From: Gigaspora margarita
Lineage: Eukaryota; Glomeromycota; Glomeromycetes; Diversisporales; Gigasporaceae
Direction: 5' to 3'
Length of the DNA: 64,000 nt
NCBI GenBank assembly: GCA_009809945.1
Contig: WTPW01003022.1
Coordinates: 119,883 to 183,882 of the forward strand
In this document: positions 34,495 to 46,829 of the stretch, one piece after another
Layout of the letters: every line of letters begins with the position of its first letter
How positions within the stretch are numbered: the first letter of the stretch is position 1
Notes under the pieces: generated by a model
Databases searched by the model: none
Told to the model about the DNA's origin: nothing
The model's input: only the letters and a program-made list of their open reading frames with translations
Position numbers and translations under genes: made by a program

Positions 34495-34671
34495 GTTGTG
34501 CCCCAAATGCAAATTGGCCCAGTTGTCAATCTGGCCAAATTAAAAATTAATTTAGCTCAGATGTTAGGGTTAGGTTAGAGTTAGATTAGGCCAGTTTTTT
34601 ATTTTGGCTGTAAATATTAACATCTGGGCTATTCCAATTGACAACTGGGCCAATTTGCATTTGGGCACAAC
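34495..34671. mobile_element. MITE with 37-bp inverted ends (GTTGTGCCCCAAATGC)
   Basis: GTTGTGCCCCAAATGCAAAT continues to GGCCCAGTTGTCAAT and recurs in inverse at the right end. The core contains TTAGGGTTAGG. No target duplication seen. Confidence 0.7.
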
Positions 34672-34690
34672 ATATGCATAAGTTTAAATT

Positions 34691-34900
34691 AGTGTTTTGA
34701 ACTGAAAGTTCAACTGGGGCTGATCTGGGTAGACTTATAGGTATTCCTAGCCTATCATATCACTGATGTTTGTTTATATTGGATGTGTCAATTCTATTTT
34801 ACCCAATGTAAACAAACATCGGCGATTGGCTAGGAATACCTGTAAGTCTACCCAAATCAGCTCCAGTTGATCTTTCAGTTGACAGTTCAAAATACTAGTT
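34691..34900. mobile_element. Palindromic MITE of about 210 bp
   Basis: Arms share TTTTGAACTG, TGGGTAGACTTATAGGTATT and GATGTTTGTTTA in inverse orientation. Non-coding. Confidence 0.65.
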
Positions 34901-35030
34901 TACAATCAAAAATGTTATACATAATTCTATATAATGATGTTAAATTTCCTTATCTAGTCATTGATTTAAATATAAAACCTATTTAAGCTTTTTTAAATTA
35001 GTGATATGTGCAAGTTATACTTGTTCTACC

Positions 35031-36210
35031 CAGTGTTTAAAATTCAAATTGAAAGTTATGTTCTCAAAAGTGCATAATTTAAATTTTATTGTTCTCAAAA
35101 ACTTTTTAGTGTTCATTATATATTAAATATATTGAACATTAATTTTTCAAGAATGTTCATGTTTATATTAGCTTCAAACAATATTGATATATATTGTTTA
35201 TTAATTTACAACAAAATTTATTCATATTAATAAAATTAATAATATAATAATTAATTCTATAATCAAGTTTGCACCATTCTTGGTATGCTAATTGAAAATT
35301 AAACTTTTCTTATACTGCACTTACTCACTTGTAGTTTAACATATAGTAAATTAACATATAGTTAATTAAAGTTATATCTAACTTTTAAATAAAATAAGTA
35401 GATTATAAATAAATAACTTTTGCTCTGATAGTTTAATATAGTAAATAAAATAATTTTTAATAAAGAATTCTATTGTTTATAGAATAATAACATTTGAAAA
35501 TAAATTCTATACTTACAATTCACACACTAAATTCATGCTTATCTATTAAACTTTATATATGATTCTTTGTATTTTTTCAACATAACACAATATATTATAC
35601 AATTTAATTTCTAATAATTTTGTAAAACTTCAAGTGCTTTTTATATTTGCTCATAGTTTAAAACAAGCCTTTCTATAATATTTTACTAATGCTGCTATTG
35701 GTTAATGCAATAAATTAGAATCTAATTACTTTGTTATTTATTTAAACTTTGTACTAACAAATACTTTGTGTCTTTTTTACTTGCTTAGTATTAGCATATT
35801 ATTTGACCAAAATCATCTATATATAAGTCTACACAATAATGATACTTTCAATATAAAAAATATACTGCATGGCTAATGAATGTTTATTTTAAAATCTTTA
35901 AAGGTTATTTCCTTAAATATTTATTTGTTACCCATATTGTACAACTTTAAACATATGTGCTATACATCGTATATAGTTATATACAGAATTTGTCATGATC
36001 AAATTATATTATCAAATTGATAAACATTTTATATTATTTATTGTTCTCATTTGTAAATCTAGAACATAAAAATTTTATAAATGTTCTCAAAGAGAACATT
36101 TCAAAAGGATAAAATGTTCTCAAATAAGAGAACCTTTTTTTATATATAAATGTTCTTAAAAAACTCAAATGTTCATTGAGAACCAAGAGAACATTGAATT
36201 TTAAACACTG
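35031..36210. mobile_element. hAT-like element D (1180 bp), TSD GTTCTACC
   Basis: Perfect 17-bp inverted ends CAGTGTTTAAAATTCAA and a perfect 8-bp duplication GTTCTACC (35023-35030; 36211-36218). The subterminal motif is TGTTCTCA / GAGAACA, many copies at the right end. The interior is AT-rich and non-coding. Confidence 0.9.
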
Positions 36211-36264
36211 GTTCTACCCATATTATCAATTTATGTATTATATGTATCGCAAAATAACATGGAC

Positions 36265-38652
36265 CAAAGATGGCACCGAAACCTTTTTTGGCAATTCTGA
36301 AAGTTTCGAGTTTCAGATTATAGCTTCCGAAACCTTAACCAAAACTCGAAACCTCGCCCAAAAACCGAAATCTCGACCGGAAACCTGAAACTGCCAAAAC
36401 ATCAATAACTTATTTGTTTATTCTCTCCAAAGTTGGTGCAGATACCCTTTTGTGCCAAATCCGAAGTTTCAGGCTTCGGATTAGGGATGGACACGGTCCG
36501 GTCATGACCGGTCATGACCGGTCAATGACCGTGACCGATATTAGCCGGTCAGAGCGGTTTGACCGACCGGTCAAGATTATGACCGATGCCAAATTCTTAA
36601 TATTCTGGCTAATAAATGAATAATTATTGCTTAAAATTCATATCGGTGTATCTGTATCATCTGATAAATAGAGAAATCAATCCGCCTCTCAAAAATTTTT
36701 CAGATCATGTGACTTTGCATGATTAATGATATGTTTCATTTTTAAATAAAAGTTTTTTATTGATATAAGTGAACAATAATGATAAATATAACAATAATGA
36801 GTATATGAATTAATGTATATCGCATGATCTGAACATTTTTTAGGCGTTGTTTAAACCCGGTTGAGAAATACCTTGTTCATAATTCCGGCCAAATTTGCAG
36901 ATCATTTGGCCAGAATTATAACAAACCAATTTTAATTCCGGTCAAATGATCTGCAATTTTGACAGAATTGTATGCGATGGGTTTCTTTGGGTAACAAATA
37001 TTATAGGTCCTTTTCAGCAGTGGTACAGATGACCAGAATTGTATAATATGGAGAAATTACAGCACGGACTAGCATGGTAATTAACATTACAAAAGAGAGG
37101 AACAAGAAAAAAATAGTTAAATAAATAAATAAATAAAAAATTATATAATGCATTCATCTGAGAAAAAGACTTCGTATGTACGTACAATTTTTACAGCCAA
37201 ATTCTCGTGAACTAGTGATCGGATCTGCATTATTGTTTGCAGCGATCACAGATCAAATATTGATTCGAATAATTGTTTTTGTAACTGTTATTTCCATAAA
37301 AGTTACATGTTTAGTTAAATATTTCTTCCAAGTAACATTTTTTATTACAGTATTTATTTTTTTCATTTTTTTTTTATTTTTTTAAAATTATTTTTATATT
37401 TCAAAACAAATCGGTAATAATTCTGGTCAAATTTGCAGATCATTTGGCCAGATCTAGAACAAAACAATNTCAAATGATCTGCAAATTTGACCAGAAATAT
37501 GAACGACCGGTTTTATTGATCATGTGATGCAAATCGCCGTGTTTTGTTTCTCTTTCGACAGTCTGTGCAGTGTACCATCCCTACTTATCACTTATTTAGA
37601 AATTTGATTGAATAATTGGGTAAATAATTTATCGGCTATAACCGGTCATTGACCGTATGAATGACCGCGGTCAACCGGTCATGAGCGGTTAACCGATCAT
37701 GACCGACCGATGACTGACCGTGACCGACCGTGTCCATCCCTACTTCGGATTATAACTTCCGAAATCTTATCCGAAACTCGAAACCTCACCCGATACCTCA
37801 TTCGAATGAAACCTCACCTGAACACCAAAAACTACCCCAACTTCCATATACATTGATTGCATTAATGTATTATATATCTCTTTCAATTATACATCAAATG
37901 CACTGATGTATGCTATGTATCTCTTCAATATACATTAGCACTGATGTATCTTATATATCTCCTTAAAGAATTCAATGCATCCAGCAATTTATTGCATGCG
38001 TGCAGTCCTTTTTGTTGTTATGAATCACAAGTACAACATGAAAGGTATAATTCCGAAGTTTATATTCTGACAATCAAGGTTGCTTTTGCAAGCATCAGTT
38101 TTTTTTTTACTTATTACGTAAAACTGGTTATAATATCAAGTAATAATAAGTAATTAGTACGTCCATATCTACTAATGATAGAATTGATAGGTTACCGCAT
38201 AATTAAATAAATAGTTGGTATCAAAAAGACAAAATATTTATCAATTCATCATTGGCAATTTTTTCTATCGTCCTAGAATTTTGAAATCAGTTGTAATAAC
38301 GGTATGATATTAAAAATAAAGTTGACCAGCTTTAAAAAAACCCCCGGATAAACCGAGGTAGTGAAAAAAATTGCCAAAACCATAATTAAAAAAAAGTTCT
38401 ATATATAATATTATAATTTATTCAAAAATATTTTACATTTTGGGTTCATTAAAAATAAGGCAACTTTATAATAAATTTATAAGCTTCAATATTATATTTT
38501 TGAGTTTCGGATTATAGGTTTGGGTTTCGGATTATAGTTTCGGGGTTTCGGGTTTCGGGAGTTTCGGTTTTTTTAAAAAATCCGTAACTAGTTTCGGATT
38601 AGAACCGGTCCGAAACTAGTTTCGGGTAGGTTTCGTTTCGACGCCATGGCTG
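36265..38652. mobile_element. hAT-like element E, split by element F; duplication 7 of 8 (ACATGGAC/GCATGGAC)
   Basis: Ends CAAAGATGGCACCGAAAC and, in inverse, CAGCCATGGCGTCGAAAC. Flanks at 36257-36264 and 38653-38660 differ in one base. The ends are packed with TTTCGGATT / CCGAAACC. Without the nested element it is about 1.1 kb. Non-coding. Confidence 0.75.
36482..37742. mobile_element. hAT-like element F (1261 bp) nested in element E, TSD CTTCGGAT
   Basis: Perfect 17-bp inverted ends TAGGGATGGACACGGTC and a perfect 8-bp duplication CTTCGGAT (36474-36481; 37743-37750), which is itself part of element E's motif. Subterminal DNA repeats GACCGGTCATGACC. Two related palindromes (36880-36970; 37411-37497; CAAATTTGCAGATCATTTGG) lie inside. 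Confidence 0.9.
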
Positions 38653-38907
38653 GCATGGACTATTCACTTTTTTTAAGCTACTTATTTTGTTTCACTTGAT
38701 TTAGGATCTGCATATAAGCATAAAAAACGAATCATGTTATTATAATGGCTTATTCTATCAGTATCGTAACGGTAAAATTATATTAGAAACAGAGTAAACG
38801 AAGTGTTGGCTATATTATAAATGGTTTATAGGTAAATCGCTATTTGATACCAAAATTTCGTGATCTTATTGGCTAAGGTACCGGACTTTAAATAACTTCT
38901 TTGTTTG

Positions 38908-39081
38908 GGATGTGTCCCAAACCCAATTTTACATGTAAAAAATTTGGGATTTCTAGCCGTAATATAATTTACATATCAGAATGTTTGACATTACGGCAAA
39001 TTAGAGGCATTTTGCGAAATCTAGTAAATACTATTTGGGATTCTACCAAATCCCAAACTAGTAAGTTTGGGTCGCAACCCT
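38908..39081. mobile_element. Possible MITE with TTTGGGAT motifs
   Basis: GGGATGTGTCCCAAAC at the left and GTTTGGGTCGCAACCC at the right are roughly inverse, and both ends repeat TTTGGGAT / ATCCCAAA. Ends and duplication are not settled. Confidence 0.4.
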
Positions 39082-39270
39082 AATGGCAGGGACCCAGAAA
39101 TTTTTGAACTTTATATATATATGAATTTCGAATCCTATAAATCCAAAATTTTCAATGTCCCAAATGCAGGGACATGCAAAAGAATATCTAAGAATTGTGT
39201 CTTCGTTCATTTTATAAATGCATCTTTCTTGCTAAAAAATTAACAAATTTTTTATCTCCATTAATATAAG

Positions 39271-39574
39271 ATGCTTTCCAAATATTCATTATCTTTATTT
39301 GTTATTTGGCAGCTTGCAATATTTATCTTTTTTGTAATTCAGTCTCTCGGATCCACAGTCTTTATTAAACGTGATCCTTCTTTGGACAGGAGCAATGTAC
39401 CAAAGAACATACTCGCTACATCTGTGGCCGGTGGTAAGTTTCTATTATATTATTTAATTTTTATACTGCTATAATTATTGTTGTTTATTTATGTACTTTA
39501 TTTATAATTTTCCTATAAAAAAATTTGAATGACATACATCAACTTTCCCAGGTTATAATTCTGGAAATGGATAA
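39271..39574 (+). CDS. Small secreted peptide precursor (about 61 aa, one intron)
   Basis: Exon 1 (39271-39433) encodes a signal peptide (MLSKYSLSL, then LAIFIFFVIQSLGS) and FIKR followed by DPSLDRSNVPKNILATSVAG. The frame then runs into a consensus donor G|GTAAGT. A 118-bp intron ends at CCCAG (39551), and exon 2 adds GYNSGNG and a stop at 39574. Lys-Arg just after the signal peptide is a Kex2-type processing site, so a peptide of about 27 residues starting DPSLDR may be released. There are no cysteines. The intron call rests on splice consensus and an immediate stop; reading through would give a hydrophobic tail instead. Role unknown: pheromone-like or effector-like peptides have this shape. 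Confidence 0.5.
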
Positions 39575-40142
39575 TTTTTCTGGAAAGAAGAGTGGATAAA
39601 TGTTGAATACTAAAATTACAAGCAGGATATTACCAGAATTTAATTTTTATTTAATTTATCAGGATTTTACGAATACAACGAACCTTTTCCAGAATGATAA
39701 TCTGGGAAAAGTGGGTGCGTCGTTTTCAAAAATTTTTATAAGATAATTAAATTTAATTCATTTAATAATTCAGGAAGTCATCTTCCTTCAATGTTGGAAA
39801 TTTGCAAGATTTTAATGGATTGAGGATATAATGAATGATCATATAACACGTATTATATTAGAAAATTTATTGTCACAGCTGAAGTTAGAAATGCTGAATA
39901 AGGAAAACTGAGTTATTTTCATATGAAAGGTTTAAAATTCTTATTTTTCTGCTTTATTTTTATTTTTTTATTTTATTTTAAGTTAGGTTATAAATGATTT
40001 TTAATAGGTCATACATTTAAATAGAGGCACAATTTCCAGCTTCAGCTGCGTCACTTATTTTTATTCATAATTTCGGTATATAAATATTTCTTATAGCATA
40101 CCGATATGTCGAGAATCGTTACACTGCGTATGAGTAATTGCA

Positions 40143-40173
40143 TATAAAAAGAAATAATTGTGCATTGCGCAAT
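40143..40173 (+). promoter_or_regulatory. Conserved promoter block of the unit-3 Sel1 gene
   Basis: TATAAAAAG followed by TTGTGCATTGCGCAAT, matching unit 1. The 10-bp palindrome ATTGCGCAAT is at 40164-40173, 34 bp before the start codon. Confidence 0.5.
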
Positions 40174-40206
40174 ACTTAAATTTCAACAATCGTTTCATGC
40201 GTCAAA

Positions 40207-41241
40207 ATGTCAACTTACAATAATATATTTGAAAAGCAGCCGAAAAAAATCGAAAGTTCATCAAATATTAGTCAAATAACCAACAATATTACCCAATCGT
40301 ATTTAGAAGATAACAATTTACAAGAACTTTCACAAGGATTTCTAAATGAAATTGTTAAAGAAATGTGTAATCTTTATAATGAAGAAACATCAAAAGGCAA
40401 AAATTATCGTTCAATTCTTGAGACGTTAGAACAATTTCTAATAAATAAGAAGCAAAATCCAGTTGATATTATCGATTTTTGCTTAGATGATCAAACCAAT
40501 CCTACGATTCAAATCATTCTTGCAAGTTGCTATCGTTATGGTAAATGGGTTGAAAAGGATGAAAACAAAGCATTCAATTATTACGAAAAATTAGCGGAAA
40601 TGAACGATTCTTGTGGAATATTTTTTGTCGGTGTCTGTTATGATAAAGGAATTGGAGTTGAAAAAGATGAACATAAGGCATTCATTTATTATCAAAAATC
40701 TGCAGAGATGGGTGACATTAATGGAACATATAATGTTGGATATTGTTATCAAGACGGAATTGGAGTTGAAAGGGATGAGCATGAGGCATTCATTTATTAT
40801 CAAAAATCTGCAGAGATGGGTGATGTTCAAGGGACATGTCAGGTTGGCAACTTTTATTATGAAGGAATCGGTGTCGAAAAGGATGAATATAAGGCATTCA
40901 TTTATTATCAAAAATCTGCAGAGATGGGTAACGTTATAGGAACATATAATGTTGGATATTGTTATGATGAAGGAATTGGAGTTGAAAAGGATGAACATAA
41001 GGCATTCATTTATTATCAAAAATCTGCAGAGATGGGTGATGCTAATGGAACAAATAGTGTGGGATATTGTTATCGAAATGGAATTGGAGTTGAAAAGGAT
41101 GAATATAAGGCATTCATTTATTATCAAAAGTCTGCAGAGATGGGTGACGATATTGGAATGTCAAATGTTGCCAACTGTTATCGAAATGGAATTGGAATAA
41201 CAAGGGATTTGTATAAAGCAAAATATTGGTATCAAAGGTAA
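40207..41241 (+). CDS. Sel1-repeat protein, unit 3 (344 aa, about seven repeats)
   Basis: Intact single-exon paralogue of the gene at 447. The first 105 residues differ at only a few positions (MSTYNNIFEKQPKKIESSS). It is followed by seven 36-residue Sel1-like repeats and the same closing sequence KAKYWYQR. It is shorter by exactly three repeats. Start context AAAATG is identical to unit 1. An intact kinase gene follows after 330 bp of conserved spacer on the same strand, an arrangement also present in units 1 and 2, which hints that the two products act together; that is inference. The stop codon lies in AGGTAA, which resembles a splice donor, but phases do not fit a fusion to the kinase. 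Confidence 0.9.
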   Translation: MSTYNNIFEKQPKKIESSSNISQITNNITQSYLEDNNLQELSQGFLNEIVKEMCNLYNEETSKGKNYRSILETLEQFLINKKQNPVDIIDFCLDDQTNPTIQIILASCYRYGKWVEKDENKAFNYYEKLAEMNDSCGIFFVGVCYDKGIGVEKDEHKAFIYYQKSAEMGDINGTYNVGYCYQDGIGVERDEHEAFIYYQKSAEMGDVQGTCQVGNFYYEGIGVEKDEYKAFIYYQKSAEMGNVIGTYNVGYCYDEGIGVEKDEHKAFIYYQKSAEMGDANGTNSVGYCYRNGIGVEKDEYKAFIYYQKSAEMGDDIGMSNVANCYRNGIGITRDLYKAKYWYQR

Positions 41242-41571
41242 AATTGAAATTAAGCTTAAAGTTGAACAAGGGTATTGTGATGCACCATAATCAAATTATA
41301 TGAAATGATCAGGTGAAATTTGAAATCGAAGAATAGGATTAAAATATGAAATTATAAGTAAATAACACCTATCTTGAAATTCGATTGATAGATCTATGGT
41401 CGTATTACATAACCTTGATATAAATCTTTATATTGTATATGCATATTTAATAAATTCAAATATTTAAATCACCGATTAGAGGAAAAGATTTGACATTAGG
41501 TATTTTTATTAACATAAATTATATTATTGTTAAAATCCTGTAATTGATTAAAATTTATAAATAAATATTAG

Positions 41572-42846
41572 CTGCGAATGAATGTAAATGGCAGCATAAT
41601 CTTGAAATTGAAGATAATTTGAAAAAAATATTTACAGAAAATAAATATCAGCTATCATGGATTCCTTATGATGCTTTTACGGAGATTAAAGAGATTGGTA
41701 AAGGTGGATTTGCAACTGTATATTATGCTATATGGGATGATAAAAGTCAAAATGTTGACATTCCTGTTGCGCTTAAATTACTCCATGAATCAAATAATTA
41801 TCACGATGAATTTATAAAAGAGGTAATGTTTATTAACATTTTTTGATAATTACGGTTCATCAATTGTTATTTATCACTTATATTAATAATTTGAATATTT
41901 TTATTAATTAGTTAAAAGCATATTGTGATATCGGACTTAAAGATCCAACATTTTTAAAATGTTTCGGTATATCAAAAGATAAAGCTTCTGGAAATTATAT
42001 TCTTGTCATGGAATATGCTTCAAAGGGTAGTTTGCGCAAAAATTTATATAGTATAGCTCAAATGGATTGGAAAGATAAATTAAATCTACTGCAATGTATT
42101 GCATCAGATCTTAAGATAATTCATTCTCATGATCTTATTCATCGAGATTTACATAGTGGAAATATATTACAACGTGACTTGAAAAGTGCATATATTGCTG
42201 ATTTAGGACTTTCAATATCAGCTAATATTGCATTAAAATCATTAAAATCAGAATCCTGTGGTGTTTATGGAATTTTACCATACATTGCACCAGAAGTTTT
42301 GAAAAACCAACGGTATACCAAAGCATCAGATATTTATTCTTTTGGCATAATCATGTGGGAAATTTTATATGGTAAACCTATTCCTTTTGACCAAAAATCA
42401 AAATTACAATTTCAATTACAAGTATGTAATGGTTTACGGCCATATATTTATGAAGATACAGCAATATGCTATGCTGATTTAATGATGAAATGTTGGAATG
42501 TGGAACCAGAAAAACGACCAACAGCAAAAGAACTTTGTGATATTTTTGTAGAATGGCAGAATAATGTTAATATTTTTTTAGAATTGTCTGAATCTGATAA
42601 AAAACCAAATTATTTAAAAAGTGATGATATGCAAGTATATATGAATTCACTTTATAAAAGTAGCTTTATTTCATTTAATTATCAAGGTAAATATATATAT
42701 TTGGAATCTTTTTTTTTAAAATAAATTATGTAGTATATTGTTCTATATTATAGAATTGTTAAAAAAAGATTTTTTTTTTTGTAGACAGCAAATTATGTGA
42801 ATGGGAAATGCCGATGAATAAAAGCAACCCTCCTAATTTGAACTGA
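41572..42846 (+). CDS. Protein kinase, TKL-like, unit 3 (intact, three recognised exons)
   Basis: Exon 1 (41572-41822), intron of 89 bp, exon 2 (41912-42686), intron of 98 bp, exon 3 (42785-42846) encoding SKLCEWEMPMNKSNPPNLN and a stop. All kinase landmarks are present: GKGGFATV (41697), VALKLL, hinge VMEYA, HRDLHSGN (42140), DLG in place of DFG (42200), APE (42287), and a C-lobe with SDIYSFGIIMWEILYGKP and EKRPTAKEL. HRD, the lysine and the metal-binding Asp are retained, so catalysis is plausible. The DLG variant and HRDLHSGN are usual in the expanded Glomeromycotina kinases. No in-frame ATG lies in exon 1 and a stop precedes it, so a short 5' exon must lie upstream (acceptor TATTAG at 41571). 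Without splicing, exon 2 would run on to 42724. Confidence 0.85.
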
Positions 42847-44600
42847 AAATATTGCATAGAAAATTATATTTTAATGATTAAATTCAACCTTAATACAGTA
42901 GAATTATATAAGAATCATACATTCAGTTATATAGCATTCCAATCTGATAAGCTAAATTGTTGAATTTATCAATTGCTTAATGCACTTCATAATTGAATTC
43001 ATCATAAATTTGGTTTTTTATGTTAGATAATATCATTGTATGCAATTTGTAAGGTGAAGGGCCATAAGTTTATGCGTCAATGTATTGTACACAAGCTAGC
43101 CTATATCGCGTCTCCAGTATTTGTTTATTAAAGTTTTATAAAATCGATTGTAAAAAATAGTTTTGTGTCTATACTAATATTCAATGACGTCCGTCACAAA
43201 TATTTATCCACTTTCCGTTATCATTAATAGCTCTTCAAAGAGTTTTTGCATTATAATGGGTTTTGTGCTTAGTGGTGCGGCTCAATTCATTGACAATCAT
43301 TTAATTAGTTGTCGGTGTATGTTTTTAGTAAATTGTCACTTGGCTTATTGTTGGTGAAGTACTGGTGAAATAATGAAGGTCCAGATTTTGACAGAGTTTA
43401 TATGATATTTCTAATTGGACACCAAAATTTTAGTATTATCTAAATTTAGCACCCATTGATTAACAAATTATTTTTGAATTACACAAAGTTTTAGAATTCG
43501 AAACCACTTTATTACTGCCATTAACAGTCGTACTCTTCTATAATTACTCCATTTTTTATGCAAAAATATAAAGCCTTCCCTTCCAAATAATAATAATAAT
43601 AATATTAACAAAAAACGACAAAAACATGAAAGATAAAGTTGAAAAAAATTCTATTTTTTTCTGAGAGTTGTACCATGTGACTACCCTCGATTGTGGTAAT
43701 GCTACCTAATTTTATTTTTACTTTTCGAAAATCTTGGGATTTATTCAAAATTTTGTCTCAAACTGCTTATATTTTATTTCTTTATTCTTCGGAATGTTTC
43801 ATAATTTTGTATTTTTTACAAATCCCATATCATAATTCCATCCATCATTATAATAAACTCAGCCTGAATTATAAATTGCATGCTGCGTAGAATTTAGCGT
43901 ATATGCTGCTCATGAGCTTATCCCCAATTATTTATACTTAGTGGAATTATTTAGAAAAGGTGCGAAATTTCCAGATTAATTTTGCAAATAGTAGGGAGTT
44001 TCAGGAATGTATAAAAACGATTATAGCATAAGAAATTTGGATCCCGGGGAGGATCCTTTTATATCTAATATAATATACAATCAAATTTAGGTTATGCTTA
44101 TGCTGTCTATGAAAGTTACTTTATAAATCTAATGTTTACTTTGGTTCATTTTGGAATTAACTCATTTTTTTGGATTATTATTAAGTATAACCTTCAATGT
44201 TGGTAATTAGTCGCAAATGGTCATATAAAGTTTGCGCCCATTGAACAATTGATCATTTAAAATTTTATATGCTCAATTTATTTTTTTTTTTACATTATTG
44301 GACTATTCCGATGTAACACTGATAACACCATAATTATATACTAGGTCATTAAGCAATAGAATAATCTGGCTTAGATTTAATAAATTCTTTTTACTAAAAG
44401 TAAATTTATATAACTGAACAAAAAATAAGTAATATATTTATGATAATAAGATACTTTTTAAGTGCATGCAAGAGTGATTTTAAATATTTTAAGAAATGAT
44501 ATTATTTAGGGAGTTTTTAAATATCTTAATAGGTCAAGTAACAAAAAATATTATTCCTAGTGATTGATTAGTACTAATCTTGATAGGATAAAAATATTAT
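42847..44600. other. 3' flank of unit 3
   Basis: Non-coding DNA aligned with units 1 and 2. It lacks element B, the Helitron2-like insertion, the GACGAAATT MITE and the mariner MITE and therefore shows their empty sites. Similarity to unit 2 fades at about 44600 (CTAATCTTGATAGGATAAAA). Confidence 0.7.
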
Positions 44601-45394
44601 TTGCGAAATATTTCTAATAGGGTTAGATTTAGAATTAGATTAATGTAATTTAAATTAATCGTCTGTAAAATAAACCTGTCGATGAAATGAGTCAGTGAAA
44701 TATGCTATGAAATAATTATTGATCAAAAAATAGAGAGCTGATTGAAACATGCTCAAGTATTAATTTTATGTATCATTTATTGATTTGTCAATTCAAAATC
44801 GTCATGTGTTATTTGTGAAACCATGAATAACATAAATTTTACTAATTAATAAAAAGATTAATTATCCAGAAATGAGAATTAAGTTAACAATATTTATTTT
44901 TTTTCTGTTTATTATTTTTGACAAATAAAAGCTAAATGTGTCTTTATTGAAAAAAAATTAAAATTTTATTATAATAAGCAAAGCTATTCATATCAGTTTG
45001 AAAACAATGAATTGATTCTCTAAATGCACTTGGTCTTTCTGTAATAAACAACAATCACAGATGTTGAATAACTTCATTCTGTATATTAAAACATCACATA
45101 AAACAGTACTTTTATGGATTGGCTTGCCAGGACGGCAACTATGGTAAGAAAAATTGAGTAATTGTACAGATTTTTTTTTAGAATACAAGAATTGTAAGCT
45201 GTGGCCTGCTGGGGTGACAGTAATACAGATAAATATGGCCTATTAGGACGACAGCAGTGTGAGAGTTAATAATAAAGGAAATTGTATATAAGAAATAATA
45301 TTAAAAAAAGTTGAGCAGTTAATCAATTCTCAGAAGGGCTGCGTAGGTTGCTCGGTAGCAGGCAATACCTATTTATGTTCTTCATAATAATAAA
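44601..45394. other. No gene recognised
   Basis: AT-rich DNA. Two GGCCTRYTRGGRYGACAG blocks near 45200 and 45240 are weak repeats of each other. Confidence 0.4.
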
Positions 45395-45630
45395 CAAACA
45401 TGACATGGACATTTATGGACCATGTCTATTGTCCATATTTTTTTATTGGACATAAGGTATTGAGCCCAAATCAAACGCATAAACTAACACATCCGAAATA
45501 TTCAGAATATAATGAGCATAAAATGAAGCTAATGCATGGCAAAACTCCGAACTTTTTTAAAATCATCAGAAATGGACATGGACATGGACATTATTTTGAA
45601 TAGTCCATGTCCATATTTATCCAAGTCAAT
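45395..45630. repeat. Transposon-like repeat built on GGACATGGACAT
   Basis: ACATGGACATTTATGGACC at the left and ATAGTCCATGTCCATATTTA at the right are inverse, with further GGACATGGACAT copies at 45573. Ends and duplication are not settled. The frame across it is low-complexity and not a gene. Confidence 0.5.
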
Positions 45631-45872
45631 TAAAATTTTCGTTGGACTAATCCAAATGCCAACACTCTCGTAGATATATATATATATATCTTTATTAAAT
45701 TATTATAGTAATATAAAATTAAAATTTATTAAGATCTCTGGCCTATGTATATTAAAATAACGATAATACTTCATGTTTGGAGATTCACCAGCATTAATTA
45801 TTTCACTAAAATCTTTTAACTCATCAAGTAGTACTAGGAAATCGTATAAAGTTTGTCAAGAAGCATTATTGA

Positions 45873-46829
45873 TAGTGATGGGCAAATCCCGATTTTTTTA
45901 AAAATCCCGCGCGGGATCGAGTAGAGTCTCTGGATTTTCACGATTAATAAATATATATACATATATATGTGTATATATGATCACAAGGAATGTAATTCCT
46001 CGTTAAAATAATAATCATTTCTTATAAATCTTACAGCATTGATTACAAATAAAAATGCTTATATAGACTTTACCTACTTTTAAAACATTTGAATCTTATA
46101 ATTATTAAATTCATCAATTCAGATTTGTCTTAATTTTATCAATTTTTTAAAATATTATTATATAAATACATATTTAAAAATTATAATGGTAACAAAGTGA
46201 TCAAATCATAAGCGTATAAAAATTTATAAGTAATCAGGTGTATAATCAGGTATAAATGTACTAAAATTTATAGTGATCAAGTACTGTACATACATACAAA
46301 AATTTATAACTAGGTTATANACNNNCAAAAATCCATAAACNACTCATAAGNANTTCATAATNGAGCTTATNATTTNTNNTNAAATAGTCAATAATCATCT
46401 AAATCACATAAATGATTGGCTCGAATTTATTTAACCTTATCCCTCATATGAAATAATCACTGAAATTGAAGATTTTCGCCCATATGGTACACAATATTCT
46501 TGGTGTATTATTTTATGCAAGAAATTAAAAGTCTAGATTCCCACTTTATTAATAATGACAATTTAAAAAATTTATTTCAACGTACAGTTTGCGCATTATC
46601 TCTGTACTTACGTAAATATGTGAAACGAGAAATAAATAAAAAGTTAATGTGTTCATAATATTTTTATGTAAGTTCATCAAATACTAATTAGGAATTGGCC
46701 CACTTATGTTAAAGCAGGCTAGATGTTTTGTTAATGCGGGCCAGGTGATATGCTAACGCAGGCCAGATAATCTTATATTAAAATTCCCGCGCGGGATCAC
46801 GCGCGGATCCCGCGCGTTGCCCATCACTA
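45873..46829. mobile_element. hAT-like element with TAGTGATGGGCAA ends and CCCGCGCGGG motifs
   Basis: Inverted ends TAGTGATGGGCAA, a form common in hAT elements. Next to each end is the 14-bp palindrome ATCCCGCGCGGGAT or close variants, the most GC-rich words in the region. The flanks do not show an 8-bp duplication. N bases occur at 46320-46382. Confidence 0.65.

Noticed and set aside
45400..45603. Open frame with GHGHGH end
   Set aside because: It follows the GGACATGGACAT transposon motif and is not a gene.
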